This document shows positions 1 through 5,552 of a stretch of DNA of 16,992 nucleotides, piece by piece. A program made the position numbers and the translations under genes. Under the pieces are notes generated by a model, which saw only the letters and a program-made list of their open reading frames with translations, was not told the DNA's origin and did not search any database. The stretch spans positions 1-16,992 of the forward strand of contig JBQTIQ010000103.1 of NCBI GenBank assembly GCA_052387955.1, read 5' to 3'. This stretch comes from JBQTIQ01 sp052387955 (GTDB lineage Bacteria; Actinomycetota; Acidimicrobiia; Acidimicrobiales; JACDCH01). How positions within the stretch are numbered: position 1 is the first letter of the stretch; the number at the start of each line of letters is the position of its first letter.

Positions 1-166
1 AATGGATCGCCCACTGGAACGAGGACCCTCGCCCCTACGTGTGGGTCAAGACCGCCGACCAGATCCTCGCCTCGATCGCCCGCTACAGCGAGCGCATCTC
101 TGCCATCGTCGCCGCCCAGAAGAACAGGTGAACACTTATGACGCGAACTACCAACTCGGGACACTA
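1..166 (+). mobile_element. Right end of an IS630-like insertion sequence (partial)
   Basis: The transposase tail stops at 131 and the next gene, ald, ends at 170. The 33 bases between the transposase stop and the TA at 165-166 must hold the IS terminus if the element is standard. The segment ends in CTCGGGACAC followed by TA inside a CTAG (164-167). IS630/Tc1-type elements duplicate a TA dinucleotide, often within CTAG, so 165-166 is the likeliest boundary. The exact boundary is inferred, because the left end lies outside the window and the inverted repeats cannot be compared. A second CTAG at 170-173 is an alternative boundary. Confidence 0.5.
3..131 (+). CDS. IS630-family transposase, C-terminal fragment (cut by window edge)
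   Basis: Frame 3 is open from the window edge to a TGA at 129-131 and encodes 42 residues. It begins WIAHWNEDPRPYVWVKTADQ and continues with ILASIARYSERI. The W-N-E-D-P-x-P-[YF]-V-W-x-K-T-A-[DE]-[QE]-I-L-x-S-I-A-R-Y segment is the characteristic C-terminal end of IS630-type DDE transposases, which cut and paste DNA at TA targets. Only this tail is visible, so whether the full gene is intact cannot be judged. An overlapping frame that stays open to position 1030 runs antisense through ald and is not coding. Family assignment rests on recognition of this short conserved tail. Confidence 0.75.
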   Translation, partial: WIAHWNEDPRPYVWVKTADQILASIARYSERISAIVAAQKNR

Positions 167-169
167 GAG

Positions 170-1297
170 CTAGAGGAGGCCGCCGAGCGCCACGGCCTCG
201 ATGCCGAGCGCCTCCGCGACGGCCGGGTGCACGACCGCTCCCCGCATAGTGTTGACGCCGGCGGCGAGGGCGGGATCGGCGCGGCAGGCGGTGGCCAGCC
301 CCTGCGCTGCGAGTTCGGACAGGTACGGCAGGGTCGCGTTGGTCAGGGCGTAGGTCGACGTGTGCGGCACCGCGCCGGGGATGTTGCCGACCGCGTAGTG
401 GACGACGCCGTGACGTTCGTAGACCGGGTCGGTGTGGGTGGTCTCGCGGATGCCCTCGACACAACCGCCCTGGTCGATGGCGACGTCAACGATCACGCTG
501 CCCGGCTTCATGCTTGCGACCATGGCCTCGGTCACGACCGTCGGCGCCCTCCCGCCGGGCACCAGGACGGCGCCGATGAGCAGGTCGGCGTCGCCCAGGG
601 CCCGCTCGACGGCACCCCGGTTGGAGGCAAGCGTCATGATCCGGCCGCGGTGGATCTGGTCGACCCATCGGAGCCGGTCGAGGTTCTTGTCGAGGAGGAT
701 GACCTCGGCCTCCATGCCCGCCGCGATCCAGGCCGCGTTCCAACCCACGTTGCCGGCGCCGAGGACGACGACTCGTCCGGGGCGCACGCCGGGTGCACCG
801 CCGAGGAGCACCCCTCGGCCGCCGTTCGCCTTCTCCAGGTAGTGGGCGCCGATCTGGGTCGCCAGCCGGCCCGCGACCTCCGACATGGGGGCGAGCAGCG
901 GCAGGGCCCCGCTGTCGACCTGCACTGTCTCGTAGGCGACGCCGGCTGTTCCTGCCGCCAGCAGCGCCTTGGCCACCTCGGGGTAGGCGGCCAGGTGCAG
1001 GTAGGTGAACAGCACCAGGTCGGGCCGTAGGTAGCGGTACTCGTGTTCCTGGGGTTCCTTGACCTTGCACACGAGCTCGGCCCGTCCCCAGGTGTCGTGA
1101 GCGGTGGCCACGATCTCGGCCCCGGCGGCGGCGTACTCGGCGTCGGTGATGGCGGCGCCGAGGCCGGCGCCCGCCTGGACCAGCACCTCGACTCCGTGGT
1201 GCTCCAGCTCGCGCACCCCGTCGGGGGTGAGGGCGACGCGGTACTCGTTGTCCTTGACCTCGGCGGGGACGCCGACGGTCAGCGGGGCCGTGGCCAT
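170..1297 (-). CDS. ald: Alanine dehydrogenase
   Basis: This 375-residue protein matches the usual alanine dehydrogenase length (about 370). The enzyme interconverts L-alanine and pyruvate plus ammonium with NAD in the cytoplasm. The expected landmarks are present: N-terminal VGVPAEVKDNEYRVALTP with Arg20, Lys80 in CKVKEPQ, His101 in TYLHLA, the nucleotide-binding GAGNVG at about 181-185 after VVVL, and Asp275 in VDVAIDQGG. These correspond to the substrate-binding and catalytic Arg, Lys, His and Asp of the family. The C-terminal part (HTSTYALTNATLPY) is also typical. The ATG at 1297 gives the canonical N-terminus. There is no clear Shine-Dalgarno sequence; a TAGACA box seven bases upstream on the minus strand hints at a leaderless message. 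The stop codon sits about 4 bp from the presumed IS end, but the gene is intact. Confidence 0.95.
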   Translation of the reverse strand: MATAPLTVGVPAEVKDNEYRVALTPDGVRELEHHGVEVLVQAGAGLGAAITDAEYAAAGAEIVATAHDTWGRAELVCKVKEPQEHEYRYLRPDLVLFTYLHLAAYPEVAKALLAAGTAGVAYETVQVDSGALPLLAPMSEVAGRLATQIGAHYLEKANGGRGVLLGGAPGVRPGRVVVLGAGNVGWNAAWIAAGMEAEVILLDKNLDRLRWVDQIHRGRIMTLASNRGAVERALGDADLLIGAVLVPGGRAPTVVTEAMVASMKPGSVIVDVAIDQGGCVEGIRETTHTDPVYERHGVVHYAVGNIPGAVPHTSTYALTNATLPYLSELAAQGLATACRADPALAAGVNTMRGAVVHPAVAEALGIEAVALGGLL

Positions 1298-1382
1298 GGG
1301 CCATGTCTAGCGGGGTGTGGCGGCCGGTTCTGGTCGTAGCGGGCCCCGCGTTCGGGCGAAGGGCACCGCCGTTGGGGCCCGG

Positions 1383-1388
1383 TAGCGT
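1383..1388 (+). promoter_or_regulatory. -10 element TAGCGT, probable leaderless promoter
   Basis: TAGCGT fits the actinobacterial TAnnnT -10 consensus and ends eight bases before the GTG at 1397, so transcription would start at or next to the start codon. No convincing -35 hexamer or Shine-Dalgarno sequence is visible. The same hexamer occurs in the same arrangement before the J-domain gene. Confidence 0.4.
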
Positions 1389-1396
1389 CCGCCGCC

Positions 1397-2323
1397 GTGG
1401 CAGCGCCTCCTGGCCCGAAGGTCGCCCTTGCGCCGGCCGGGGCCCGGGACTGGTTGGAGGCAGCCGTGCGCCAGGGGGGCGGCCAGGTCGTCCCGGTGGA
1501 GGAGGCCGAGGTCCTGATATGGACGGCGACGGCTGAGGCTGACGCTCTGGGGGCCGTGCTCGCCGGCGCTGGGCGGGGTATCAGGTGGGTGCAGCTGCCC
1601 TGGGCCGGCATCGAGCCCTACGTCGGCGTGCTCGACGAGGCTCGTACGTGGACCTGCGGCAAAGGGGTGTACGCCGAGCCCGTCGCCGAGCACGCGCTGG
1701 CCCTGCTGTTGGCGGGACTGCGGGGCCTGGACCGTTACGTCGGCGCGTCGTCATGGGCGAAGCCCCGAGGGGCCAACCTGCTCGGGACCAAGGTCGTCAT
1801 CCTGGGCGGGGGTGGGATCGCCGAGTCACTGCTGCGGCTGCTCGGGCCGTTCGGCTGCGATGTCACCGTCGTGCGTCGCCGTCGCGCCCCCATGGAGGGC
1901 GCCGCCCGGGTCGTGGGAGCCGACGACGTCGACGCCGCCCTCGACGGGGCGCTGGGCGTTGTGGTGGCCCTGGCCCTGACCCCGGAGACCGAAGGGGTGA
2001 TCAACCGTGCCCGTCTCGAACGGATGCACCCCGACGGCTGGCTCGTCAACGTAGCCCGGGGCCGTCATGTCGTCACCGACGACCTGGTGGGCGCCCTGGG
2101 TGACGGTGTGATCGGCGGTGCCGGCCTCGACGTGACCGAGCCCGAACCGCTGCCGGAGGGCCATCGGCTGTGGACGCTGCCCAACTGCATCATCACCCCC
2201 CACGTGGGCAACACGCCCGAGATGGCGGTGCCGCTCCTGTCCGGGCGCATTGCCGAGAACCTGCGTCGATGGAGCGCGGGCCTACCCCTGCTCGGCCTGG
2301 TCGAGCCCGGCCTCGGCTACTAG
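1397..2323 (+). CDS. D-isomer-specific 2-hydroxyacid dehydrogenase family protein
   Basis: A 308-residue NAD(P)-dependent oxidoreductase of the D-2-hydroxyacid dehydrogenase family, which reduces 2-oxoacids or oxidises D-2-hydroxyacids. The N-terminal substrate lobe (1-125) contains WVQLPWAGIEPY. The nucleotide-binding lobe follows, with LLGTKVVILGGGGIA at about 128-142. The catalytic Arg221 lies in LVNVARG, the Glu250 in GLDVTEPEPLP and the His269 in ITPHVGNTPEM, so the Arg-Glu-His triad is complete. The glycine-rich loop is GGGGIA rather than the usual GxGxxG, which also occurs in the glyoxylate/hydroxypyruvate reductase-like branch. The GTG at 1397 was chosen because the family alignment starts directly after it. 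The gene is divergent from ald with a 99-bp spacer. The physiological substrate cannot be read from the sequence. Confidence 0.88.
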   Translation: MAAPPGPKVALAPAGARDWLEAAVRQGGGQVVPVEEAEVLIWTATAEADALGAVLAGAGRGIRWVQLPWAGIEPYVGVLDEARTWTCGKGVYAEPVAEHALALLLAGLRGLDRYVGASSWAKPRGANLLGTKVVILGGGGIAESLLRLLGPFGCDVTVVRRRRAPMEGAARVVGADDVDAALDGALGVVVALALTPETEGVINRARLERMHPDGWLVNVARGRHVVTDDLVGALGDGVIGGAGLDVTEPEPLPEGHRLWTLPNCIITPHVGNTPEMAVPLLSGRIAENLRRWSAGLPLLGLVEPGLGY

Positions 2324-2436
2324 GGCCGGCGCCCGATTGGTTGTTGCCGGGCACGGTCACTGTGCACCATCGCCTGTGATCCCCCGGGTGGCCGGTCGAC
2401 GGCGCGAGCACCAGCCAGCCTGGCGACGATGGGGCC

Positions 2437-2453
2437 CGGGGGCGCAGCCCCCG
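2437..2453 (+). terminator. GC-rich hairpin with GCA loop after the dehydrogenase gene
   Basis: CGGGGGC (2437-2443) and GCCCCCG (2447-2453) form a perfect 7-bp stem around a GCA loop. It lies in the 206-bp spacer between the dehydrogenase stop and the J-domain gene. There is no T-tract, so it resembles the U-less terminators or extragenic hairpins common in high-GC genomes. The core GGCGCAGCC recurs at 3148-3156, 13222-13230 and, inverted, at 15273-15281. Confidence 0.4.
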
Positions 2454-2470
2454 AGCATGAAGGGTCGTGA

Positions 2471-2488
2471 CCGGACTGGCACGTCCGG
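2471..2488. promoter_or_regulatory. 6-bp inverted repeat upstream of the J-domain gene, possible operator
   Basis: CCGGAC (2471-2476) and GTCCGG (2483-2488) are perfect inverted half-sites with a 6-base spacer, ending 26 bases before the putative -10 box. The position would suit a dimeric regulator. In DNA this GC-rich such pairs are frequent by chance, so the call is weak. Confidence 0.2.
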
Positions 2489-2514
2489 CGTGACCCGAAC
2501 TCGTCCAGCGTCGG

Positions 2515-2520
2515 TAGCGT
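2515..2520 (+). promoter_or_regulatory. -10 element TAGCGT before the J-domain gene
   Basis: TAGCGT (TAnnnT) ends nine bases before the ATG at 2530. With a typical discriminator the transcript would begin at or just before the ATG, suggesting a leaderless or near-leaderless message. No Shine-Dalgarno-like sequence lies in the nine bases between. Confidence 0.4.
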
Positions 2521-2529
2521 CCGAGGCGA

Positions 2530-3141
2530 ATGGCCCAGGACCACTACCAGGTGCTCGGCGTCTCCCGAACGGCGACGGCCGACGAACTGCGTTCGGCCTA
2601 CCTGGGCCAGGCCCGGGTGTTGCACCCCGACCGTTACGTCGACGCCGGTCCGGCCCGACGGGCCGAAGCCGAGCGCGACATGCAGGCGCTCAACGAGGCC
2701 TGGCGGGTACTCGGCAACGGCGCCCGTCGCTTCCGCTACGACGCCGAGCACAACCGTCCCGAGCCACCGCCCCGGGCGGCGGGCCCACCCGACGACTACT
2801 ACTTCGCCACCCGCCGTGACGGGACCACGGCCCACGACCTCGAACCCATCGCCCCCGCCGGCCGGGTCATCCGGGGCCTGCCCTGGCTCCTGCTCATGGG
2901 CGTGCTGGCGCTGATCTTCGTCTTCACCGCCTACGCCGTGGGAGGGAGCGGATCCGCCCCGAACGGACCGGTCGGCGGGTGCGTCACCTTGAACTCGGCC
3001 GGCACCGCCGAACCGGCACCGTGCCGTACCCCCGGCGCCCGCCGCATCGTGGTCCGGGTGAAGCCCAACCAGCCCTGCCCTACCGGCACCGAACGGTTCC
3101 AGCCGGCGGCGGGCGGTCCCCCGATGTGCCTCGAGCTGTGA
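2530..3141 (+). CDS. J-domain (DnaJ-like) single-pass membrane protein
   Basis: A 203-residue protein with an N-terminal J domain at about 4-73, including YQVLGVSRTATADELRSAYL, the HPD motif at 32-34 and a helix with MQALNEAWRVLGN. J domains stimulate Hsp70 (DnaK) ATPase activity through HPD. A Pro-rich linker (77-115) leads to a hydrophobic segment at about 117-137 (LPWLLLMGVLALIFVFTAYAV). The remaining 65 residues contain four cysteines (151, 165, 183, 200) and no known zinc-finger spacing. The G/F and zinc regions of true DnaJ are absent, so this is a type III J-protein. By inference the J domain is cytoplasmic and the Cys-containing tail lies outside the membrane, perhaps with two disulfides. 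Its client is unknown. Confidence 0.85.
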   Translation: MAQDHYQVLGVSRTATADELRSAYLGQARVLHPDRYVDAGPARRAEAERDMQALNEAWRVLGNGARRFRYDAEHNRPEPPPRAAGPPDDYYFATRRDGTTAHDLEPIAPAGRVIRGLPWLLLMGVLALIFVFTAYAVGGSGSAPNGPVGGCVTLNSAGTAEPAPCRTPGARRIVVRVKPNQPCPTGTERFQPAAGGPPMCLEL

Positions 3142-3162
3142 CCGGCCGGCGCAGCCGGCCGG
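3142..3162 (+). terminator. Perfect 9-bp hairpin immediately after the J-domain stop codon
   Basis: CCGGCCGGC (3142-3150), loop GCA, and GCCGGCCGG (3154-3162) pair perfectly. The hairpin begins at the base after the stop codon and lies between the J-domain gene and the tRNA promoter. It lacks a T-run, so termination is inferred from its position. Its centre shares GGCGCAGCC with three other intergenic hairpins in the window. Confidence 0.5.
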
Positions 3163-3176
3163 CGAGCCGCCCGCGC

Positions 3177-3182
3177 TACTGT
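3177..3182 (+). promoter_or_regulatory. -10 element TACTGT for tRNA-Val
   Basis: TACTGT fits TAnnnT and ends 14 bases before the mature tRNA 5' end, giving a predicted transcript start about seven bases upstream of the tRNA. No clear -35 box is seen, partly because the preceding hairpin occupies that space. Confidence 0.4.
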
Positions 3183-3196
3183 CATCGCTCCCGTTC

Positions 3197-3270
3197 GGGC
3201 GCATAGCTCAGTTGGTTAGAGCGCTGCCTTCACACGGCAGAGGTCACAAGTTCGAGTCTTGTTGCGCCCA
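3197..3270 (+). tRNA. tRNA-Val (anticodon CAC)
   Basis: The full cloverleaf can be drawn. Acceptor stem GGGCGCA (3197-3203) pairs with TGCGCCC (3263-3269). The D stem is GCTC/GAGC. The anticodon stem CTGCC/GGCAG encloses the loop TTCACAC with anticodon CAC (3231-3233). The variable loop is AGGTC, and the T stem ACAAG/CTTGT encloses TTCGAGT. The discriminator is A3270. CC follows but not a full CCA, so the terminal A would be added after transcription. CAC reads GUG valine codons, which are very common in this window. Confidence 0.95.
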
Positions 3271-3304
3271 CCGAACACTGCCCGTAGCCGTAAGCGTCCT
3301 GCTC

Positions 3305-3355
3305 GGCGAGGCGTTCCCCGCTGAACTGGTCCGGGAACAGGTCACGGGCCTCGCC
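3305..3355. other. Two-part stem-loop between tRNA-Val and the hydroxylase gene
   Basis: The arm GGCGAGGC-GTTCCC (3305-3318, contiguous) pairs with GGGAAC (3333-3338) and GCCTCGCC (3348-3355). This gives an 8-bp and a 6-bp helix separated by a 9-base bulge on the 3' side. It lies in the 134-bp space between the tRNA 3' end and the stop codon of the convergent hydroxylase gene. A bidirectional transcription terminator is the simplest reading; a small structured RNA is possible. No T-tract or promoter for an independent RNA was found. Confidence 0.35.
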
Positions 3356-3404
3356 AGTCTGGCGCGGCCACGAGTTCGACGCTCCGGGCGCCGCAGCTGC
3401 TCCG

Positions 3405-3983
3405 TCACCGGTTGGCAGGGCACACCATGTCGGCCAGCCAGGCGTTGACGGTGCAGTCGATCACGAGATGGACGCGGGCGTGGCGGCCCCGGTTCGATGC
3501 CGAGTGGGGCCGGTTGAGGTCGAGGTACCACGCTCGGCCCAGCCCCATCTCGACCGGCTCGCCGTCGTGGCGGAACTCGACGTCGGGCCCGGTGGTCACC
3601 GGCACGTGGACGCGGACCTCACCGTCCTCGAAGCCGAGGTTGAGGTCGCGGTGCTCCCGGATGGAAGCGCCGGCGCCGAGGCGGAGGAACCGGACGGACA
3701 GGAGCGGGCATCCGAACCCAGCCAACAGGGAACGAACGTGGGCGCACCGGGCCAGCTGGGGCGTGTCGGCGAAGGGCTCCCGGGATGCCGGGTCGGGATA
3801 GAGCTGGCCACCACGGCCGCCGACGGCGCGAAGCGCGACGCCGCTCCACTCGCCCTCGTAGTACCGCTGGTTGAAGTGGGGTACCCACTCCTCGGGCCCG
3901 AAGCCGGCAACGTCGTGGCGCAAGCCCTCGACGTCCACCTCGATGGCGAGCTCGGTCCGGACGGGGGCGGCTGGCGCGGGCAC
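3405..3983 (-). CDS. Aspartyl/asparaginyl beta-hydroxylase-fold protein
   Basis: A 192-residue protein of the Fe(II)/2-oxoglutarate-dependent Asp/Asn beta-hydroxylase family (PF05118-like double-stranded beta-helix). The iron-binding HxD is H111-x-D113 in REHRDLNLGFEDGEVRVHVPV, the distal iron-binding histidine is H160 in WYLDLNRPHSASNRG, and R170 in RVHLVID would bind 2-oxoglutarate. The set is complete, so the protein is probably active. Such enzymes hydroxylate Asp or Asn side chains in peptides or proteins; the substrate is unknown. The GTG at 3983 was chosen as the in-frame start just after the GNAT gene, 28 bases downstream of its stop, so the two are probably co-transcribed. Both are divergent from the tail-collar operon, which supplies plausible but unproven substrates. 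Confidence 0.8.
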   Translation of the reverse strand: MPAPAAPVRTELAIEVDVEGLRHDVAGFGPEEWVPHFNQRYYEGEWSGVALRAVGGRGGQLYPDPASREPFADTPQLARCAHVRSLLAGFGCPLLSVRFLRLGAGASIREHRDLNLGFEDGEVRVHVPVTTGPDVEFRHDGEPVEMGLGRAWYLDLNRPHSASNRGRHARVHLVIDCTVNAWLADMVCPANR

Positions 3984-4001
3984 CGTCCACCATCGTCACA
4001 C

Positions 4002-4013
4002 AGTGCCGGCACT
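4002..4013. repeat. 12-bp perfect palindrome at the GNAT/hydroxylase junction
   Basis: AGTGCCGGCACT is a perfect palindrome overlapping the last bases of the GNAT gene, including part of its stop codon, and lying 19 bases before the hydroxylase GTG. It may be a protein-binding site. As a hairpin it would have little or no loop, so it is not a good terminator. Confidence 0.3.
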
Positions 4014-4494
4014 AGGGGAGGAGCTCGAGGTACACCTGCAGCTCGTCGCCGCCGACGGGCCGGAACCCGAACCGCTCGTACCATCCCAGCAGTCGCCCGT
4101 CGCCGGCATCGGCGGTGAGCTGCAACGCGACGCCGGCGCGTCGGGCCTCCTCGATGGCGTGGGAGACCAGCGCGGTGCCGATGCCGCACCGGCGATGGCT
4201 CGGGACGATCGCGATGTCCACGATGCGGTGCTCGGCGGCGGCGACCCCGAGGTAGGCGCCCACCGACCGTGACCCTGCCACCACGACCCGGTGGGTAGTC
4301 CCGAAGCGGGCCTGGTACGCCATCGTCCTCGCCCTCCATTGGACCTCGGCCATTCGCCACAACTCGGGCGGGGCCAGGCCGATCGCCGCCAGCTCGGCCG
4401 GAAGCCGGGCACGCTCGAGCTCGACGAGAAAGGCTTCGTCCCCCGGGGTGCGGGCCCGGAGCCCGATCGTCGGACCGTCGCCACCGATCGTCAC
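4012..4494 (-). CDS. GNAT-family N-acetyltransferase
   Basis: A 160-residue single-domain GCN5-related N-acetyltransferase. The acetyl-CoA-binding motif A is clear: VDIAIVPSHRRCGIGTALVS, with R-R-C-G-I-G at 101-106 matching [QR]-x-x-G-x-[GA]. A Tyr139 in WYERFGF follows and is in the usual position of the general acid. The N-terminal part (1-60) is family-variable. The GTG at 4494 is preceded by a GGAAAGG Shine-Dalgarno-like stretch at a suitable distance. The acceptor (small molecule, peptide amine or protein) cannot be deduced. Position matters here: it is transcribed with an Asp/Asn hydroxylase-like gene and divergently, across 74 bp, from the tail-collar operon. GNAT genes beside tail-collar genes are familiar to me from other bacteria, which would need a genome survey to quantify. 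Confidence 0.88.
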   Translation of the reverse strand: MTIGGDGPTIGLRARTPGDEAFLVELERARLPAELAAIGLAPPELWRMAEVQWRARTMAYQARFGTTHRVVVAGSRSVGAYLGVAAAEHRIVDIAIVPSHRRCGIGTALVSHAIEEARRAGVALQLTADAGDGRLLGWYERFGFRPVGGDELQVYLELLP

Positions 4495-4525
4495 ATCCAG
4501 CCTTTCCCCTGCCCACGGCTCGACG

Positions 4526-4531
4526 TACAGT
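4526..4531 (+). promoter_or_regulatory. -10 element TACAGT for the tail-collar operon
   Basis: TACAGT fits TAnnnT and lies in the 74-bp divergent spacer. A start about seven bases downstream would give a leader of roughly 30 bases before the GTG at 4569, containing the Shine-Dalgarno-like AAGTAGGG. No good -35 was found. Confidence 0.35.
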
Positions 4532-4568
4532 GTGGCCCGGACGAGACAGCAGTAAGTAGGGCGCGGGC

Positions 4569-4994
4569 GTGGAGATCTCTCGACGGTCGGTACTGCGATT
4601 GGGTGGTGGCGCCGCCGTGGTGTGCCTCACCACCGGCATCGTCCCGTTGCTCGAAGGCCTCGGCGGCCGGGCCGCAGGGGCGACGGGCGGCGGGCTGCTC
4701 GACCGGTTCGCGTTCGAGGGCTACCTGGGCGGTCACTTCCGGCTCGGCGGCGGGGCGTCGCCCGTCATCGACGTCGTCCTCGACGAGGTCTCCGGGCCGA
4801 GACAGGGGCCAGCCGATGGGCTCACGTTCTCGCTCGACTTCACCGACCAGCGAGTCGTCCACCACCTCGACCAGGGGACCTACACGATCGCCAACGATGA
4901 GGTGGGGGCCTTCCATGCTTTCGTGGTCCCGGTCGGCCGCGGCGGCAGCGTCCAGGACTACCAAGTGATCTTCAACCGTGACGCGAGTACCTGA
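4569..4994 (+). CDS. Tat-exported DUF6916-like protein
   Basis: A 141-residue protein with an N-terminal twin-arginine signal: SRRSVLRLG (4-12), a hydrophobic stretch to about 28, and an AGA cleavage site near 36-38. Tat substrates are exported folded. The mature part (about 103 residues) reads FEGYLGGHFRLGGG, then VIDVVLDEVSG, GLTFSLDFTDQ, LDQGTYTIANDEVGAFHAFVVPVG and ends YQVIFNR. The sequence F-x-L-x-F, then L-x-Q-G-x-Y and F-[LV]-V-P-V-G...Y-x-x-[IV]-F-N-R is what I associate with DUF6916, a small domain often encoded beside tail-collar genes. Function is unknown. The GTG at 4569 puts the twin arginines at the very N-terminus as expected. It is 18 bases upstream of the tail-collar gene and likely the first gene of a three-gene operon. 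Confidence 0.75.
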   Translation: MEISRRSVLRLGGGAAVVCLTTGIVPLLEGLGGRAAGATGGGLLDRFAFEGYLGGHFRLGGGASPVIDVVLDEVSGPRQGPADGLTFSLDFTDQRVVHHLDQGTYTIANDEVGAFHAFVVPVGRGGSVQDYQVIFNRDAST

Positions 4995-5012
4995 CGGGAA
5001 CAAGGAGCGACA

Positions 5013-5522
5013 ATGGCTGAGCCCTTCATCGGCGAGATCAAGATGTTCGGCGGGAACTTCGCCCCACGGGGCTATGCGTTCTGCAACGGCCAATTGCTGC
5101 CGATCGCGCAGAACACCGCACTCTTCTCCCTCCTGGGGACCACCTACGGCGGCAACGGCACGACCACCTTCGCGTTGCCCAACCTCCAGAGCCGGGCTCC
5201 GGTCCACTTCGGGCAGGGGCCCGGGCTGTCGAGCGTCGACCTGGGCCAGGTCGGCGGCGTTGAAACGGTGACGTTGACCCAGAACCAGATGCCGGCCCAC
5301 TCCCATCTGGCCAGCGCCAACCAGGGCGCCCCGAGCGCGACCCGCCCTGCGGGAAACGTGCCCGCCGGCAGCGGTTCCTACGCCACCGCCGGCGACGGCA
5401 GCACGATGAACCCTGCTTTCGTTCAGAACACCGGCGGCAGCCAACCCCACGAGAACCGGCCGCCGTTCCTCGGCATCAACTTCATCATCGCACTCGTGGG
5501 CATCTTCCCTTCCCGTAACTGA
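5013..5522 (+). CDS. Phage tail-collar domain protein (microcystin-dependent-protein type)
   Basis: A 169-residue protein with the tail-collar domain at about 5-62 (FIGEIKMFGGNFAPRGYAFCNGQLLPI, LFSLLGTTYGGNG, FALPNLQSR). It continues with the family's MPAHSH segment (93-98), a Gly/Ala/Ser-rich region (100-143) and the characteristic C-terminus (ENRPPFLGINFIIALVGIFPSRN). This is the complete, standard architecture of the non-phage MdpB-like family. In phage such domains form the tail-fibre collar; the bacterial chromosomal versions have no settled role. There is no signal peptide. The ATG is preceded by AAGGAG at good spacing. It sits between a Tat-exported protein and a large secreted protein, suggesting extracytoplasmic action. 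No other phage structural genes occur in the window. Confidence 0.9.
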   Translation: MAEPFIGEIKMFGGNFAPRGYAFCNGQLLPIAQNTALFSLLGTTYGGNGTTTFALPNLQSRAPVHFGQGPGLSSVDLGQVGGVETVTLTQNQMPAHSHLASANQGAPSATRPAGNVPAGSGSYATAGDGSTMNPAFVQNTGGSQPHENRPPFLGINFIIALVGIFPSRN

Positions 5523-5552
5523 GAGCCGGCCCCGGCGGACGAAAGGCCTGTC

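Noticed and set aside
3197..3404. tRNA-Val as an integration site for a genomic island
   Set aside because: No integrase and no repeated copy of the tRNA 3' end was seen downstream within the window.
4569..5522. Prophage or phage-tail-like particle locus
   Set aside because: Only a tail-collar domain protein is present. There are no sheath, tube, baseplate, terminase, capsid or integrase genes, and the neighbours are cellular enzymes and a secreted protein.
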